A DNA stretch of 64,000 nt from an uncultured Pelagibacteraceae bacterium (GTDB lineage: Bacteria; Pseudomonadota; Alphaproteobacteria; Pelagibacterales; Pelagibacteraceae): assembly GCA_902587145.1 (NCBI GenBank), contig CACIKD010000001.1:186805-250804 (forward strand), given 5' to 3'. The stretch's first letter is position 1. Each line of letters opens with the position of its first letter. The translations under genes and the position numbers were made by a program. Below, piece after piece: positions 47,368 through 56,173 of this stretch. A model generated the notes under the pieces. That model was not told the DNA's origin, searched no databases, and saw nothing but the letters and a program-made list of their open reading frames with translations.

Positions 47368-48024
47368 ATGAAACAAAAAAGTTTAGAAGTTTTTATACCT
47401 GGTCCAGCTGGAAGATTAGAAGCCAAATATTATAAAAATCCTAAATTTGGATCACCTGTAGCAATTGTTCTCCAACCACATCCACAATACGGAGGAACAA
47501 TGAATAATAGGATAGTGCAATTAATGTATAATATTTTTTTAGAAAATGGATTTTCTGTAATAAAAATTAATTTTAGAGGAGTTGGAAAGAGTGATGGTGT
47601 TTTTGATAATGGTCAAGGTGAATTATCAGATGCCGCGGCTGCTCTAGATTGGATTGAAAGAGAAAACATGGATTATAGTCAATGTTGGGTATCAGGATTT
47701 TCTTTTGGAGCCTTAATTTGTATGCAACTAATAATGAGACGTCCTGAAGTAAATAATTTCATTGCAATATCTCCTCAGCCTAATGTATATGATTTTTCTT
47801 TTTTAGCACCATGTCCTACCTCCGGTCAGGTAGTTTATAGTGATAATGACGAATTAGTTACCAAAGAGAGTATAAATGAGTTAGATAATAGAATTAAAAG
47901 TCAAAAAGGTGTTGAAGTTATTTTTTCAAAAATTAAGGGTGCGAATCACTTTTTCAAAGATAAAGAAAAAGAACTGAGAGCAGAAATTGAAAAATATATT
48001 GAAGATAAAACAGCTCTGATTTAA
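47368..48024 (+). CDS. Alpha/beta hydrolase
   Basis: A 218-residue cytoplasmic alpha/beta hydrolase. The oxyanion segment is LQPHPQYGGTMNN, the nucleophile elbow is GFSFGA (Ser in GxSxG), an acidic residue follows in YSDNDELV, and the His is in KGANHFF. This family, with the HPhP...GG.M.N pattern, is widespread in proteobacteria without a known substrate. I use the ATG at 47,368 because an upstream in-frame TTG at 47,344 only adds the unlikely MKLVIIII. It is divergent from the SUF operon, so the spacer is shared. Confidence 0.82.
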   Translation: MKQKSLEVFIPGPAGRLEAKYYKNPKFGSPVAIVLQPHPQYGGTMNNRIVQLMYNIFLENGFSVIKINFRGVGKSDGVFDNGQGELSDAAAALDWIERENMDYSQCWVSGFSFGALICMQLIMRRPEVNNFIAISPQPNVYDFSFLAPCPTSGQVVYSDNDELVTKESINELDNRIKSQKGVEVIFSKIKGANHFFKDKEKELRAEIEKYIEDKTALI

Positions 48025-49142
48025 ATTTCTATTATTTTTCCTCCACTACATGGTGAGTTACATCCTGTTGTAGAAGGAAAAGATATTGGCAATGTCAAGA
48101 TAGATCTGATGGCTAAGTAAGCAAATGCTTGGGACTCTATAAAATCACCGTTTAAACCGAAGTCATCAGAGTTAAAGAAAAATAAATTTTTATTTGAATT
48201 TGCCTCAATAAGTTTTAAAAGACTCTTGTTTTTTCTTCCACCACCACATATTAAAACCTTTATTTTTTTGTTGTTATACTCTCTTAATAACAAACTTATT
48301 TTTGAAGTTATAATTTTTGCTGTAAAAGCTGTAAGTGTTGCAGCTCCATCTTCTAAGGAAAGTCCTCTAGCAAAAGATATATCAAAATCATTTGTATCAA
48401 GAGAAATATTTTTTCTCTTTTGAAAATTATTTTCATGAGTTTCTAAAGCTTGCTCAAGTATAATTTCATTAATCTTCCCCATATTTGAAATTCTACCATT
48501 AAAATCAAATTTTTCATTTGTATGATTTTGCATCCAAGCATTTATTAAGCAATTTCCTGGACCCACATCTTCGCTTTTAATTTCATGATTATTTAAGTTG
48601 TGAATCAATGTTAAATTTGAAATGCCCCCAATGTTTAACATACAAGCAGGTAATTCTATTTTTTTTGATTTTATCAAGTATTTATGAAAAATAGGAGTTA
48701 AAGGTGCTCCTTCACCCCCGTTATTAATATCGTTTTGTCTAAAATCATAAACAACTTTTTTTCTTGTTAGTTGAGATAATAAATTACCATTACCTAGCTG
48801 CAAAGAAATTTTCTCTTGAGGATTGTGATAAATGGTTTGACCATGAAAACCGATCAGATCAATATCAAATTTATTTGTAATATCTTTAACAACTTTAGCA
48901 TGAAAAATTGTAATAGAGTTTTCAAGTTTTTTAATTAAAGGAGAATTTTTTTTTAAATCATTTGAAGAATTAATTTTTTTTTTTAAGTCGTGATACTCAC
49001 GAAATAGGTTTTCATCATATTGGTAATATTTCTCTTTTAATATAGTAAATTTATCCAATCCATCAGATTGAATTATCGATGCGTCTACTCCATCCCCTGA
49101 GGTGCCACTCATCATTCCTAAGCATGTGTATTCTTTGCTCAT
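48021..49142 (-). CDS. anmK: Anhydro-N-acetylmuramic acid kinase
   Basis: Phosphorylates and opens 1,6-anhydro-MurNAc to MurNAc-6-phosphate in peptidoglycan recycling. The 373 residues include the N-terminal GMMSGTSGDGVDAS, DLIGFHGQTIYHNP, LNIGGISNLT and VLICGGGRKN typical of the family. It is divergent from tyrS, an arrangement seen in other alphaproteobacteria, and its stop interlocks with that of the convergent hydrolase gene. Confidence 0.93.
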   Translation of the reverse strand: MSKEYTCLGMMSGTSGDGVDASIIQSDGLDKFTILKEKYYQYDENLFREYHDLKKKINSSNDLKKNSPLIKKLENSITIFHAKVVKDITNKFDIDLIGFHGQTIYHNPQEKISLQLGNGNLLSQLTRKKVVYDFRQNDINNGGEGAPLTPIFHKYLIKSKKIELPACMLNIGGISNLTLIHNLNNHEIKSEDVGPGNCLINAWMQNHTNEKFDFNGRISNMGKINEIILEQALETHENNFQKRKNISLDTNDFDISFARGLSLEDGAATLTAFTAKIITSKISLLLREYNNKKIKVLICGGGRKNKSLLKLIEANSNKNLFFFNSDDFGLNGDFIESQAFAYLAIRSILTLPISFPSTTGCNSPCSGGKIIEI

Positions 49143-49169
49143 AATTGTATTTATTTATACTAAATATTG

Positions 49170-49175
49170 TATAAT
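49170..49175 (+). promoter_or_regulatory. Candidate -10 element of tyrS
   Basis: A perfect TATAAT lies 24 bp upstream of the tyrS ATG at 49,200, in the 57-bp spacer shared with anmK. A start point near 49,182 would put an upstream in-frame TTG (49,167) outside the transcript, which supports the ATG start. No good -35 was seen at standard spacing. Confidence 0.4.
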
Positions 49176-49199
49176 AGTATTTCAATAACAAGTAGAAAT

Positions 49200-50435
49200 A
49201 TGAAAAGCACTTTTTTGAAAGAAATGCAAGAAAGAGGTTACCTCAATCAATGTACTGATTTGGATAGGTTGGACTCAATAATTTCAAAAAAATCTATCTC
49301 AGCTTACATTGGATTTGACTGCACCGCTAATAGTTTACATGTTGGCAGCTTATTGCAAATAATGATTTTAAGATTGCTTCAAAAACATGGTCATAGACCT
49401 ATAGTCCTGTTAGGGGGAGGCACAACTTTAATAGGTGATCCTTCAGGAAAAGATTCTACAAGAAAGATTTTAAAAGAAAAAGATATTAAAAAAAATATTA
49501 AAGATATAAAAAAGATTTTTGAAAAATTGTTGAATTTTAAAAGTAAAAAAACGAAACCGATTTTTGTAGACAACTATACTTGGTTAGGAAAATTGAATTA
49601 TATAGATTTTTTAAGAAAAATTGGTTCACAATTTACATTAAATAAAATGCTTACATTTGAAAGTGTAAAATCTAGATTAGATAGAGAACAATCTTTAAGC
49701 TATATGGAATTTAATTACATGATTCTTCAAGCATTTGATTTTTTTAAACTTTATGAGAGAGAGAGATGTATTTTACAACTTGGTGGATCTGACCAATGGG
49801 GAAATATAGTAAATGGTGTAGATTTAATAAGGCGTATTCAAAAGAAGGATGCTTTTGGATTAACTAGTCCATTAATTACTTTATCTTCGGGTGCTAAAAT
49901 GGGTAAGACAGAAAAAGGAGCTGTCTGGTTAAACGAAAAATTATTTTCTTCATATGACTATTGGCAATTCTGGAGAAATTCTGATGATAAAGATGTCCGT
50001 AGATTTTTAAAATTTTTTACAGATATTGATGTCAATACGCTTACAAAATTAGGGGAGACAAAGGATATAAATGAATTAAAAATAATTCTTGCTAATGAAA
50101 CTACAAAAATACTACATGGTAAAATTCATTCATCAAAAGCAGAAAAGATTGCAGCCGATGTGTTTAAATTTGGAAAAATAAATGAAAATTTACCCTCAAC
50201 AAAAATTTTAAGGAAAGATATTGAGATGGGTATAAAACTTTTAGAATTACTGGTTGACAACAAAATTATGGTTTCAAAAAGTGAGGCAAGAAGAGCTATA
50301 AATAATAAAGGAGTTAAAATTAATGATTTACTTGTGGTGGATGAGAACAAAACATTAAACCTTTCAGATTTTAAAAATGAAAATTTAAAGGTTTCTTTTG
50401 GAAAGAAAAAACATTTTCTTTTTAAAATTACTTAG
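49200..50435 (+). CDS. tyrS: Tyrosyl-tRNA synthetase
   Basis: Charges tRNA-Tyr. The 411-residue protein is a class I synthetase with the HIGH-like motif in CTANSLHVGSLLQ, QLGGSDQWGNI (tyrosine site), the KMSKS-like GAKMGKTEKGAVWL and a C-terminal S4 domain (MVSKSEARRAINNKGVKIND). I use the ATG at 49,200 (MKSTFLKEMQERGYLNQ). It overlaps the convergent AsmA-like gene by 8 bp. Confidence 0.96.
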   Translation: MKSTFLKEMQERGYLNQCTDLDRLDSIISKKSISAYIGFDCTANSLHVGSLLQIMILRLLQKHGHRPIVLLGGGTTLIGDPSGKDSTRKILKEKDIKKNIKDIKKIFEKLLNFKSKKTKPIFVDNYTWLGKLNYIDFLRKIGSQFTLNKMLTFESVKSRLDREQSLSYMEFNYMILQAFDFFKLYERERCILQLGGSDQWGNIVNGVDLIRRIQKKDAFGLTSPLITLSSGAKMGKTEKGAVWLNEKLFSSYDYWQFWRNSDDKDVRRFLKFFTDIDVNTLTKLGETKDINELKIILANETTKILHGKIHSSKAEKIAADVFKFGKINENLPSTKILRKDIEMGIKLLELLVDNKIMVSKSEARRAINNKGVKINDLLVVDENKTLNLSDFKNENLKVSFGKKKHFLFKIT

Positions 50436-52599
50436 CTTTTTTAATTGCTTTTTGGATAAATCTCGGAGTTAAAGTTTTAATAGGATTTACTGTTGTCTTA
50501 ATTTTTCCAGGCATGCCTTTCATTTTAAAACTGATACCAAATAAACCTTCACCTATCTCTTTTGGAATTAAAATATCACCTACTATTGGTAATTTTGATA
50601 AAAACTTATTCAAAGTTTTTGCCGGTACCATTGTACCCCTTAAACTTACTAAGCCAGTTTTTGTCTCTACATAACCCTCCATCAGAATAGAGATACTTGG
50701 TCCAATAGCATATAACTCATTTAAATTAAGTACTTGAATATTTTTTTCCAGAGACATTTCCAATTTTTCAAAAGATAAGCCGTCACCCGATAATGCATCA
50801 ACCATTCCTCCAAAGTCTGCAAGTGATAATAATTTTACTAAACCTGGAGCGTTTATAACCTTAAAATTTTCAATTGATAAACTTATATTGCTATTATTCT
50901 CATCATAAGAAGATAAAATTAAAAGCTGACCCCCAGTTAAGCCATCAAAAAACTTGTAATTAGATAATAATGCTTTTGGTAAATCTGAGTAAATCTCTAG
51001 TTTTTTATTTTTTGAAACCTTGTCTACTCTTAAAGATATATCTAAATATTTACCATCTTCAAACTCTCCTTTGGAAACAATTTTATTAAATTTCCCCTTC
51101 TCTATATAGCCAATAAGATTAAAGTTAGATAATGTTTCTGAAACATTATTTGTAATTTCATTAATGTTAATTGAAATTTCTTTGTTTATATTATTTAAAA
51201 AATTAGAACTTCCACTTTTATCAAATAACTTAAATAAGTTAGTTGCATCATAACTCTTGCCTTTAATTTTTATTTTCCTTCCATAACTAATTTGAAAGTC
51301 ATTGTTAAATTTGTTTTTTTTAAATGTTTTGACTGTGACATTATCAAATTTTATTAATTTTTTATTTTCTAGATATAAATTTTTTAAACTAATATTATTT
51401 TTTCCTTGTGAAATACTTAATCTTTTTAAATTAATTGTATTTTTTTTAACCTCTAATTCAGTTTTTAGATTTACTACTTGATTCTTTGAATTAAAGTTCA
51501 AAATTGGTATAATTATTTCTTCATCAAAATTACCATCAATAGAAATTTTTTGGTAATTTAAATTGTTCTGATGTGTTAAATTAAAATTTTGAAATGAATT
51601 ATTGTTTATTTTATATGCGCCATTTATATTGAAAGACTTTTCATTTTTTTTCCCGTAGTTAATTTTGAAATCTGATTTTTCTAAATCTATACTTTTAATC
51701 TTATTTTTAACGAATAAATAATTATTCGGATTTTTAAAATTAATTTTAGATTTTTTAATATTTCCCGATGCTTCAAATTTGTAATCAATTATTTTTAAAG
51801 TTTGATCAAATTTTATTTTAAATTTTTTTTCTATGTTACCAAGTAATTGAAAATCTTTAAAACTTTCTAGTGTTTGATTTTTTAAAATATTACTCAAATT
51901 CTTCTTATTTAAATCTAAATATGAATTAAGATTTCCTTGAACATTCAATAATTTTGAATTATCAAATTTAATACTTCCAGAATTAATTTGTAACCCATTA
52001 AAGAAACCCCTTAAATTGTCTATTTCTCCTGAATTTTTTCTTATCGAGTATATAAAACTTACTTCTTTAAGATTGATTTTCTCTTTATCGATAAATAAGT
52101 TTTTTGTGTAACCATTAACTTCATAATTTTCAATTTCATTATTTCTTAAAAATAGGTCTATATTTGATGTAATCTTACCTTTTTTAACCTCGTTTAATAA
52201 AAATTTTTTTAAGTTGGATGGTTTTAAATATTTTACAATTTTTTTAACTTCATCAATATTAATTTCGTTAGTTACTAAATTAATTTTATCTATTTGTGGA
52301 TTTCCAGATAAAAAAGAATTCAATTTAATATAACCGTCTATTTTTTTTATATCTATTTTATTGCCACGATATTCTATATAAGGGTCTGAAGTTGTTATAA
52401 AAAAGTTCAAATTCATTAAATTAATTTTTACTTTAATTTTATCGATATTTATTATTAGATTCGCTTCTGAAGATTTAATTTTGTTTTCAACAAAGTTATT
52501 AAATTTGTTAGTTTCAAAACCAAATAAAACTAAGTAACTAATTAACATTATAAATATTAAAAATAAAAAAAGGATTGATGACAAAAAAAGTTTTTTCAT
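50428..52599 (-). CDS. AsmA/YhdP-like envelope protein
   Basis: A 723-residue protein with an N-terminal signal anchor (about residues 4-28, LFLSSILFLFLIFIMLISYL) and a long beta-rich region of repeated Asn/Lys-rich strands. The C-terminal 180 residues resemble the AsmA-like C-terminal domain (LSLADFGGMVDALSGDGLSF, GTMVPAKTLNKFLSKLPIVG, GISFKMKGMPGKIKTTVNP). Proteins of this group bridge the periplasm and help move phospholipids to the outer membrane. It starts right after mrcA and prfB on the same strand, abutting prfB. Confidence 0.8.
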   Translation of the reverse strand: MKKLFLSSILFLFLIFIMLISYLVLFGFETNKFNNFVENKIKSSEANLIINIDKIKVKINLMNLNFFITTSDPYIEYRGNKIDIKKIDGYIKLNSFLSGNPQIDKINLVTNEINIDEVKKIVKYLKPSNLKKFLLNEVKKGKITSNIDLFLRNNEIENYEVNGYTKNLFIDKEKINLKEVSFIYSIRKNSGEIDNLRGFFNGLQINSGSIKFDNSKLLNVQGNLNSYLDLNKKNLSNILKNQTLESFKDFQLLGNIEKKFKIKFDQTLKIIDYKFEASGNIKKSKINFKNPNNYLFVKNKIKSIDLEKSDFKINYGKKNEKSFNINGAYKINNNSFQNFNLTHQNNLNYQKISIDGNFDEEIIIPILNFNSKNQVVNLKTELEVKKNTINLKRLSISQGKNNISLKNLYLENKKLIKFDNVTVKTFKKNKFNNDFQISYGRKIKIKGKSYDATNLFKLFDKSGSSNFLNNINKEISININEITNNVSETLSNFNLIGYIEKGKFNKIVSKGEFEDGKYLDISLRVDKVSKNKKLEIYSDLPKALLSNYKFFDGLTGGQLLILSSYDENNSNISLSIENFKVINAPGLVKLLSLADFGGMVDALSGDGLSFEKLEMSLEKNIQVLNLNELYAIGPSISILMEGYVETKTGLVSLRGTMVPAKTLNKFLSKLPIVGDILIPKEIGEGLFGISFKMKGMPGKIKTTVNPIKTLTPRFIQKAIKKAK

Positions 52600-53689
52600 T
52601 TATTTATTTAAAACCCCTGCTTCAATAAAACTATCTATATCACCATTTAAAACTGCATCTGGATTAGTATTTTCTGTTTTATTTCTTAAATCTTTTACAA
52701 GTTGATATGGTTGTAAAACATAAGAACGAATTTGATGTCCCCATCCAATATCCGTTTTAAGATTAGTCTCTTTTTGATTTTCTTGCTCTCTCTTTTGTAG
52801 CTCGTGTTCATAAAGTCTAGCTTTTAGCATTTTAAAACAAGTATCTTTATTTTTATGTTGAGATCTTTCGTTTTGACATTGAACAACAATTTTTGTTGGA
52901 AGATGTGTTATCCTTACAGCGCTGTCAGTTGTGTTAACATGCTGACCACCAGCACCACTTGATCTATAGGTATCAATTCTTAAATCATTTTCATTTATTT
53001 CGACACTTATATCGTCATCAACCACTGGATAAACCCAAACGCTAGCAAAACTAGTGTGTCTTCTAGCTCCACTGTCAAATGGAGAAATTCTTACTAACCT
53101 ATGAACGCCAGATTCATTTTTCATTAAACCATATAAATTAGAACCTGATACTTTTAGCGTGGATGATTTTATACCTGCCTCTTCACCTCTATGTTCGCTT
53201 ATTACTTCATAAGAATATTTTTTTTTGTCAAACCATTTAAGATACATTCTTCTTAACATCTCAGCCCAATCTTGACTTTCAGTGCCTCCTGCTCCAGCGT
53301 GAATTTCAAGATAAATATTGAGGGCATCGTTTTCCCCAGAAAGAAAACAAGCTACTTCTAATTTTTTAATGTCTTTAAAAAGTTCACTAATTTTAAGTTC
53401 GCAATCATTTATAATTTCTTCATTTTTTTCTTCATTCCCTAAAGTATGTAAATCCTCAAGATTTTTAAGTTCTTTTTCGAAGCTGTTGTAAGAAGTAATT
53501 AAATTAGAATAAAAATTTTTTTCTTTAAGAACATTTTTTACCTTTTTTTGGTCTTTCCAAAAACTTTCTTTGGTGGTCTCTTTTATAATTAAATCAAGTT
53601 TATTTTTAATATTGTTTCTCTCAAAGATACCCCCTGATATTTTCAAGAACTTTATTTATACTATTTAATGATGTTTCAAAAGATTGCAT
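52600..53689 (-). CDS. prfB: Peptide chain release factor 2, with programmed +1 frameshift
   Basis: RF2 terminates translation at UGA and UAA. The downstream frame has the specificity motif SPF (VRISPFDSGARRHTSF) and the catalytic GGQ (SSGAGGQHVNT). The real start is the ATG at 53,689, whose frame gives 22 codons (MQSFETSLNSINKVLENIRG, YL) and then a UGA at 53,623. The site reads AGGGGG-TAT-CTT-TGA, the classic prfB +1 frameshift signal, after which translation continues in the main frame as ERNNIKNKLDL. The product is about 362 residues. The ATG overlaps the mrcA stop (TAATG). A start at 53,646 in the main frame would lack helix 1 and is an artefact. Confidence 0.95.
53621..53635 (-). promoter_or_regulatory. 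Programmed +1 frameshift site of prfB
   Basis: An internal Shine-Dalgarno AGGGGG (53,635-53,630), spacer codon TAT, slippery CTT (53,626-53,624) and stop TGA (53,623-53,621). Spacing and sequence are the same as in E. coli prfB, where low RF2 lets ribosomes slip past the UGA and so raises RF2 synthesis. Confidence 0.95.
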
Positions 53690-56046
53690 TAATAAAATTG
53701 TCTAAACTTAATTAGTTTATCATAATTATAATTTGAAATTAATTGCTTATTGTTAAGATTGTTAATATCTTTTTTCTTAAATGCTTCAAGTATAAAATTT
53801 TTGTCGTCAAAATCAGTTTGTTTTCCAGTATTATAATTTATTGGTGCAAAATAAATTCCATTAGGAACATGAAATTCTTTAAAATCATCCAAATATAAAA
53901 CTCCTTTAATAAATTCCTTAAATATCGGAAGCGCAGCTTTTGAACCAGTTTCATATTTTCCTAAAGTTTTTGGATTATCAAAACCAACATAAACTCCAAC
54001 GACTAAATTTGAATTATAGCCAATAAACCAAGCATCAAAATTATTGTTTGTAGTTCCAGTTTTTCCAGCTATTGGAACATTTAGATCTCTAAGTTTTTTT
54101 CCTGTTCCTCTTGTAATAACTCCTTTAAGAATAGATGTAACTTGATATGCGGTTTGCTCACTTATTATCTGTTTGTTATTATAGTCAATTATAGGAAAGC
54201 CTTCCTCTTGATTATTCTCATTATAGCTATCGCATCCTTTACATTTTGCAAAGTTTGAAGAAAATATAGTTTTACCTCTTCTGTCTTGGATACGATTTAT
54301 AAGTACAGGTTTAATTTTTTTGCCACCATTTACAAATGTCGCGTAAGCAGATGTTAAATTAAGTAAAGATGTTTCAGCTGAACCTAAAGAAACAGATAAT
54401 AATTCTGGTATTTCGTCGTAAATTTCTAATTCTCTAGACAAATCTAAAATTTTGTTTAGTCCAAGATTTTTAGCGATTCTTACGGTCATTAAATTTCTAG
54501 AGTATTCAATTCCTTTTCTTAAAGTAGACGGTCCATAAAATTTTTTTCCATAATTTTCTGGTTTCCAATCTTTTAATCCAATTCCTTGTTCAGCTATAAA
54601 AGGGGCATCCAATACTATTGAGTTAGGAGCCAAACCATTTTCTATTGCAGCTGCGTAAACAAAAGGTTTAAACGCTGAACCAGGTTGTCTTTTTGCTTGA
54701 GTAACTCTATTAAACTCACTCGATGCATAACTAAATCCTCCGACCAGGGCTTTTACTTCGCCGGTGAAAGGGTTTAAAGCAACAATACCACCATTAACAA
54801 TTGGATATTGTTTTAAACTCCATGAGTTATTATTTTTTTTAATAAATATAATATCGCCAATCTCAAAAACATCAGCAATGGTTTTATTTTTAATTGCCCA
54901 ATTTAAGTTTGATTTAAAAATTTTTGCATTTAAGTTTTTTTCTAATTTTAAAACTACATAATTTTCATTTATTTCTGTGACTTCAGCTTTTTTCCAATTT
55001 AAAGTCGGATCCAAAATATATTGATTTAATTTTTTTTCCCAGTTTTTATCCTTTAATTTATTTGTAATCGGCCCTCTCCATCCGTGTCTTCTATCGTAAG
55101 ACTCTATTCCATTTCTTAAAGCATTTATTGCATTTATCTGGAAATTTATATTTAATGGTGATTTAATACTAAGTCCCTGAGTATATAATTTCTCAAAACC
55201 GTATTTGTCTTTTATGATTCTTCTCACTTCCTCTGTGTAAGAATTGGCTTCATTAACTATTTCAATTTTTCTTTTTTTTATTTTAATTTTTTTGTTTTTT
55301 AATTTTAAATATTGATCATTGTTTATGAAACCATTTTGATTTAAATTTTTAAGAACTAAGTCTCTTCTAAATTTGGCCTCTTTAGGATCTTTAACAGGAT
55401 TATAACGACTTGGAGCCTTTGGAAGCGCGGCAAGCAAGGCTGCCTCTTCATAATTTAAATCTTTTATCGATTTATCAAAGTACTCCAAACTTGCTGCTGC
55501 GACCCCATATGTTCCTTGACCAAGGTATATTTGATTTAAATAAAGCTCTAATATTCTCTTTTTAGAGTAAGCATTTTCTATCCTAAAAGCTAAAATTGCC
55601 TCTTTAATTTTTCTTTTTATAGAAACCTCATTGGTTAAAAGAAAATTTTTTGCAACTTGTTGGGTAATTGTGGACGCTCCTTCTAGTCTTTTATCGCCTA
55701 AAATATTTTTAATATTGTTAATTGTAGCTCTTAAAATTCCTTTTGCATCTACCCCAGGATGATTAAAAAAATTTTTATCTTCAGCTGAAAGAAAAGAGTT
55801 AATTACCTTGTTAGGAATAGAATCATAAGGCACAAATAATCTTTTTTCTAAAGCATATTCTGCGATTAATTTTCCATCTTTTGAATAAACCCTACTTGAT
55901 ATTGGTGGCTGATAATTAGATAGTTTTTTGTAATCAGGTAATCCTGAAGAAAAATAAAAAAAGGCTGAAAAAATAAGTAAAAATACTGAAATGAGTATTA
56001 TAATGAGTGCTTTTAGTGAGAAATTAATAAGTTTAATCATCTTCAA
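53689..56046 (-). CDS. mrcA: Penicillin-binding protein 1A
   Basis: A bifunctional peptidoglycan synthase anchored in the inner membrane. It has 785 residues: an N-terminal anchor (about 9-33), a GT51 transglycosylase domain with SAEDKNFFNHPGVD (catalytic Glu near residue 90) and GASTITQQVAKNFLL, and a transpeptidase domain with SAFKPF (SxxK), SRN and KTGTTNNNFDAWFIGY. An OB-like segment lies between the two. It begins a minus-strand run mrcA-prfB-AsmA-like and is divergent from the RNase E/G gene across 127 bp. Confidence 0.96.
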   Translation of the reverse strand: MKMIKLINFSLKALIIILISVFLLIFSAFFYFSSGLPDYKKLSNYQPPISSRVYSKDGKLIAEYALEKRLFVPYDSIPNKVINSFLSAEDKNFFNHPGVDAKGILRATINNIKNILGDKRLEGASTITQQVAKNFLLTNEVSIKRKIKEAILAFRIENAYSKKRILELYLNQIYLGQGTYGVAAASLEYFDKSIKDLNYEEAALLAALPKAPSRYNPVKDPKEAKFRRDLVLKNLNQNGFINNDQYLKLKNKKIKIKKRKIEIVNEANSYTEEVRRIIKDKYGFEKLYTQGLSIKSPLNINFQINAINALRNGIESYDRRHGWRGPITNKLKDKNWEKKLNQYILDPTLNWKKAEVTEINENYVVLKLEKNLNAKIFKSNLNWAIKNKTIADVFEIGDIIFIKKNNNSWSLKQYPIVNGGIVALNPFTGEVKALVGGFSYASSEFNRVTQAKRQPGSAFKPFVYAAAIENGLAPNSIVLDAPFIAEQGIGLKDWKPENYGKKFYGPSTLRKGIEYSRNLMTVRIAKNLGLNKILDLSRELEIYDEIPELLSVSLGSAETSLLNLTSAYATFVNGGKKIKPVLINRIQDRRGKTIFSSNFAKCKGCDSYNENNQEEGFPIIDYNNKQIISEQTAYQVTSILKGVITRGTGKKLRDLNVPIAGKTGTTNNNFDAWFIGYNSNLVVGVYVGFDNPKTLGKYETGSKAALPIFKEFIKGVLYLDDFKEFHVPNGIYFAPINYNTGKQTDFDDKNFILEAFKKKDINNLNNKQLISNYNYDKLIKFRQFY

Positions 56047-56173
56047 TATTTTATAACTTTAATTCTGGCTATCTTAAGGCATTTAGATTATAAGTAATTA
56101 ACATTATTATATTATTAAAAAAAAAATTTATGACTACAGCTAATATAAAAATTTCAAAAGGAATTCAAACTAC

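Noticed and set aside
53647-53689. Possible frameshift mutation or pseudogene at the 5' end of prfB
   Set aside because: The shift occurs exactly at AGGGGG-TAT-CTT-TGA, the known programmed site, so it is regulation rather than damage.
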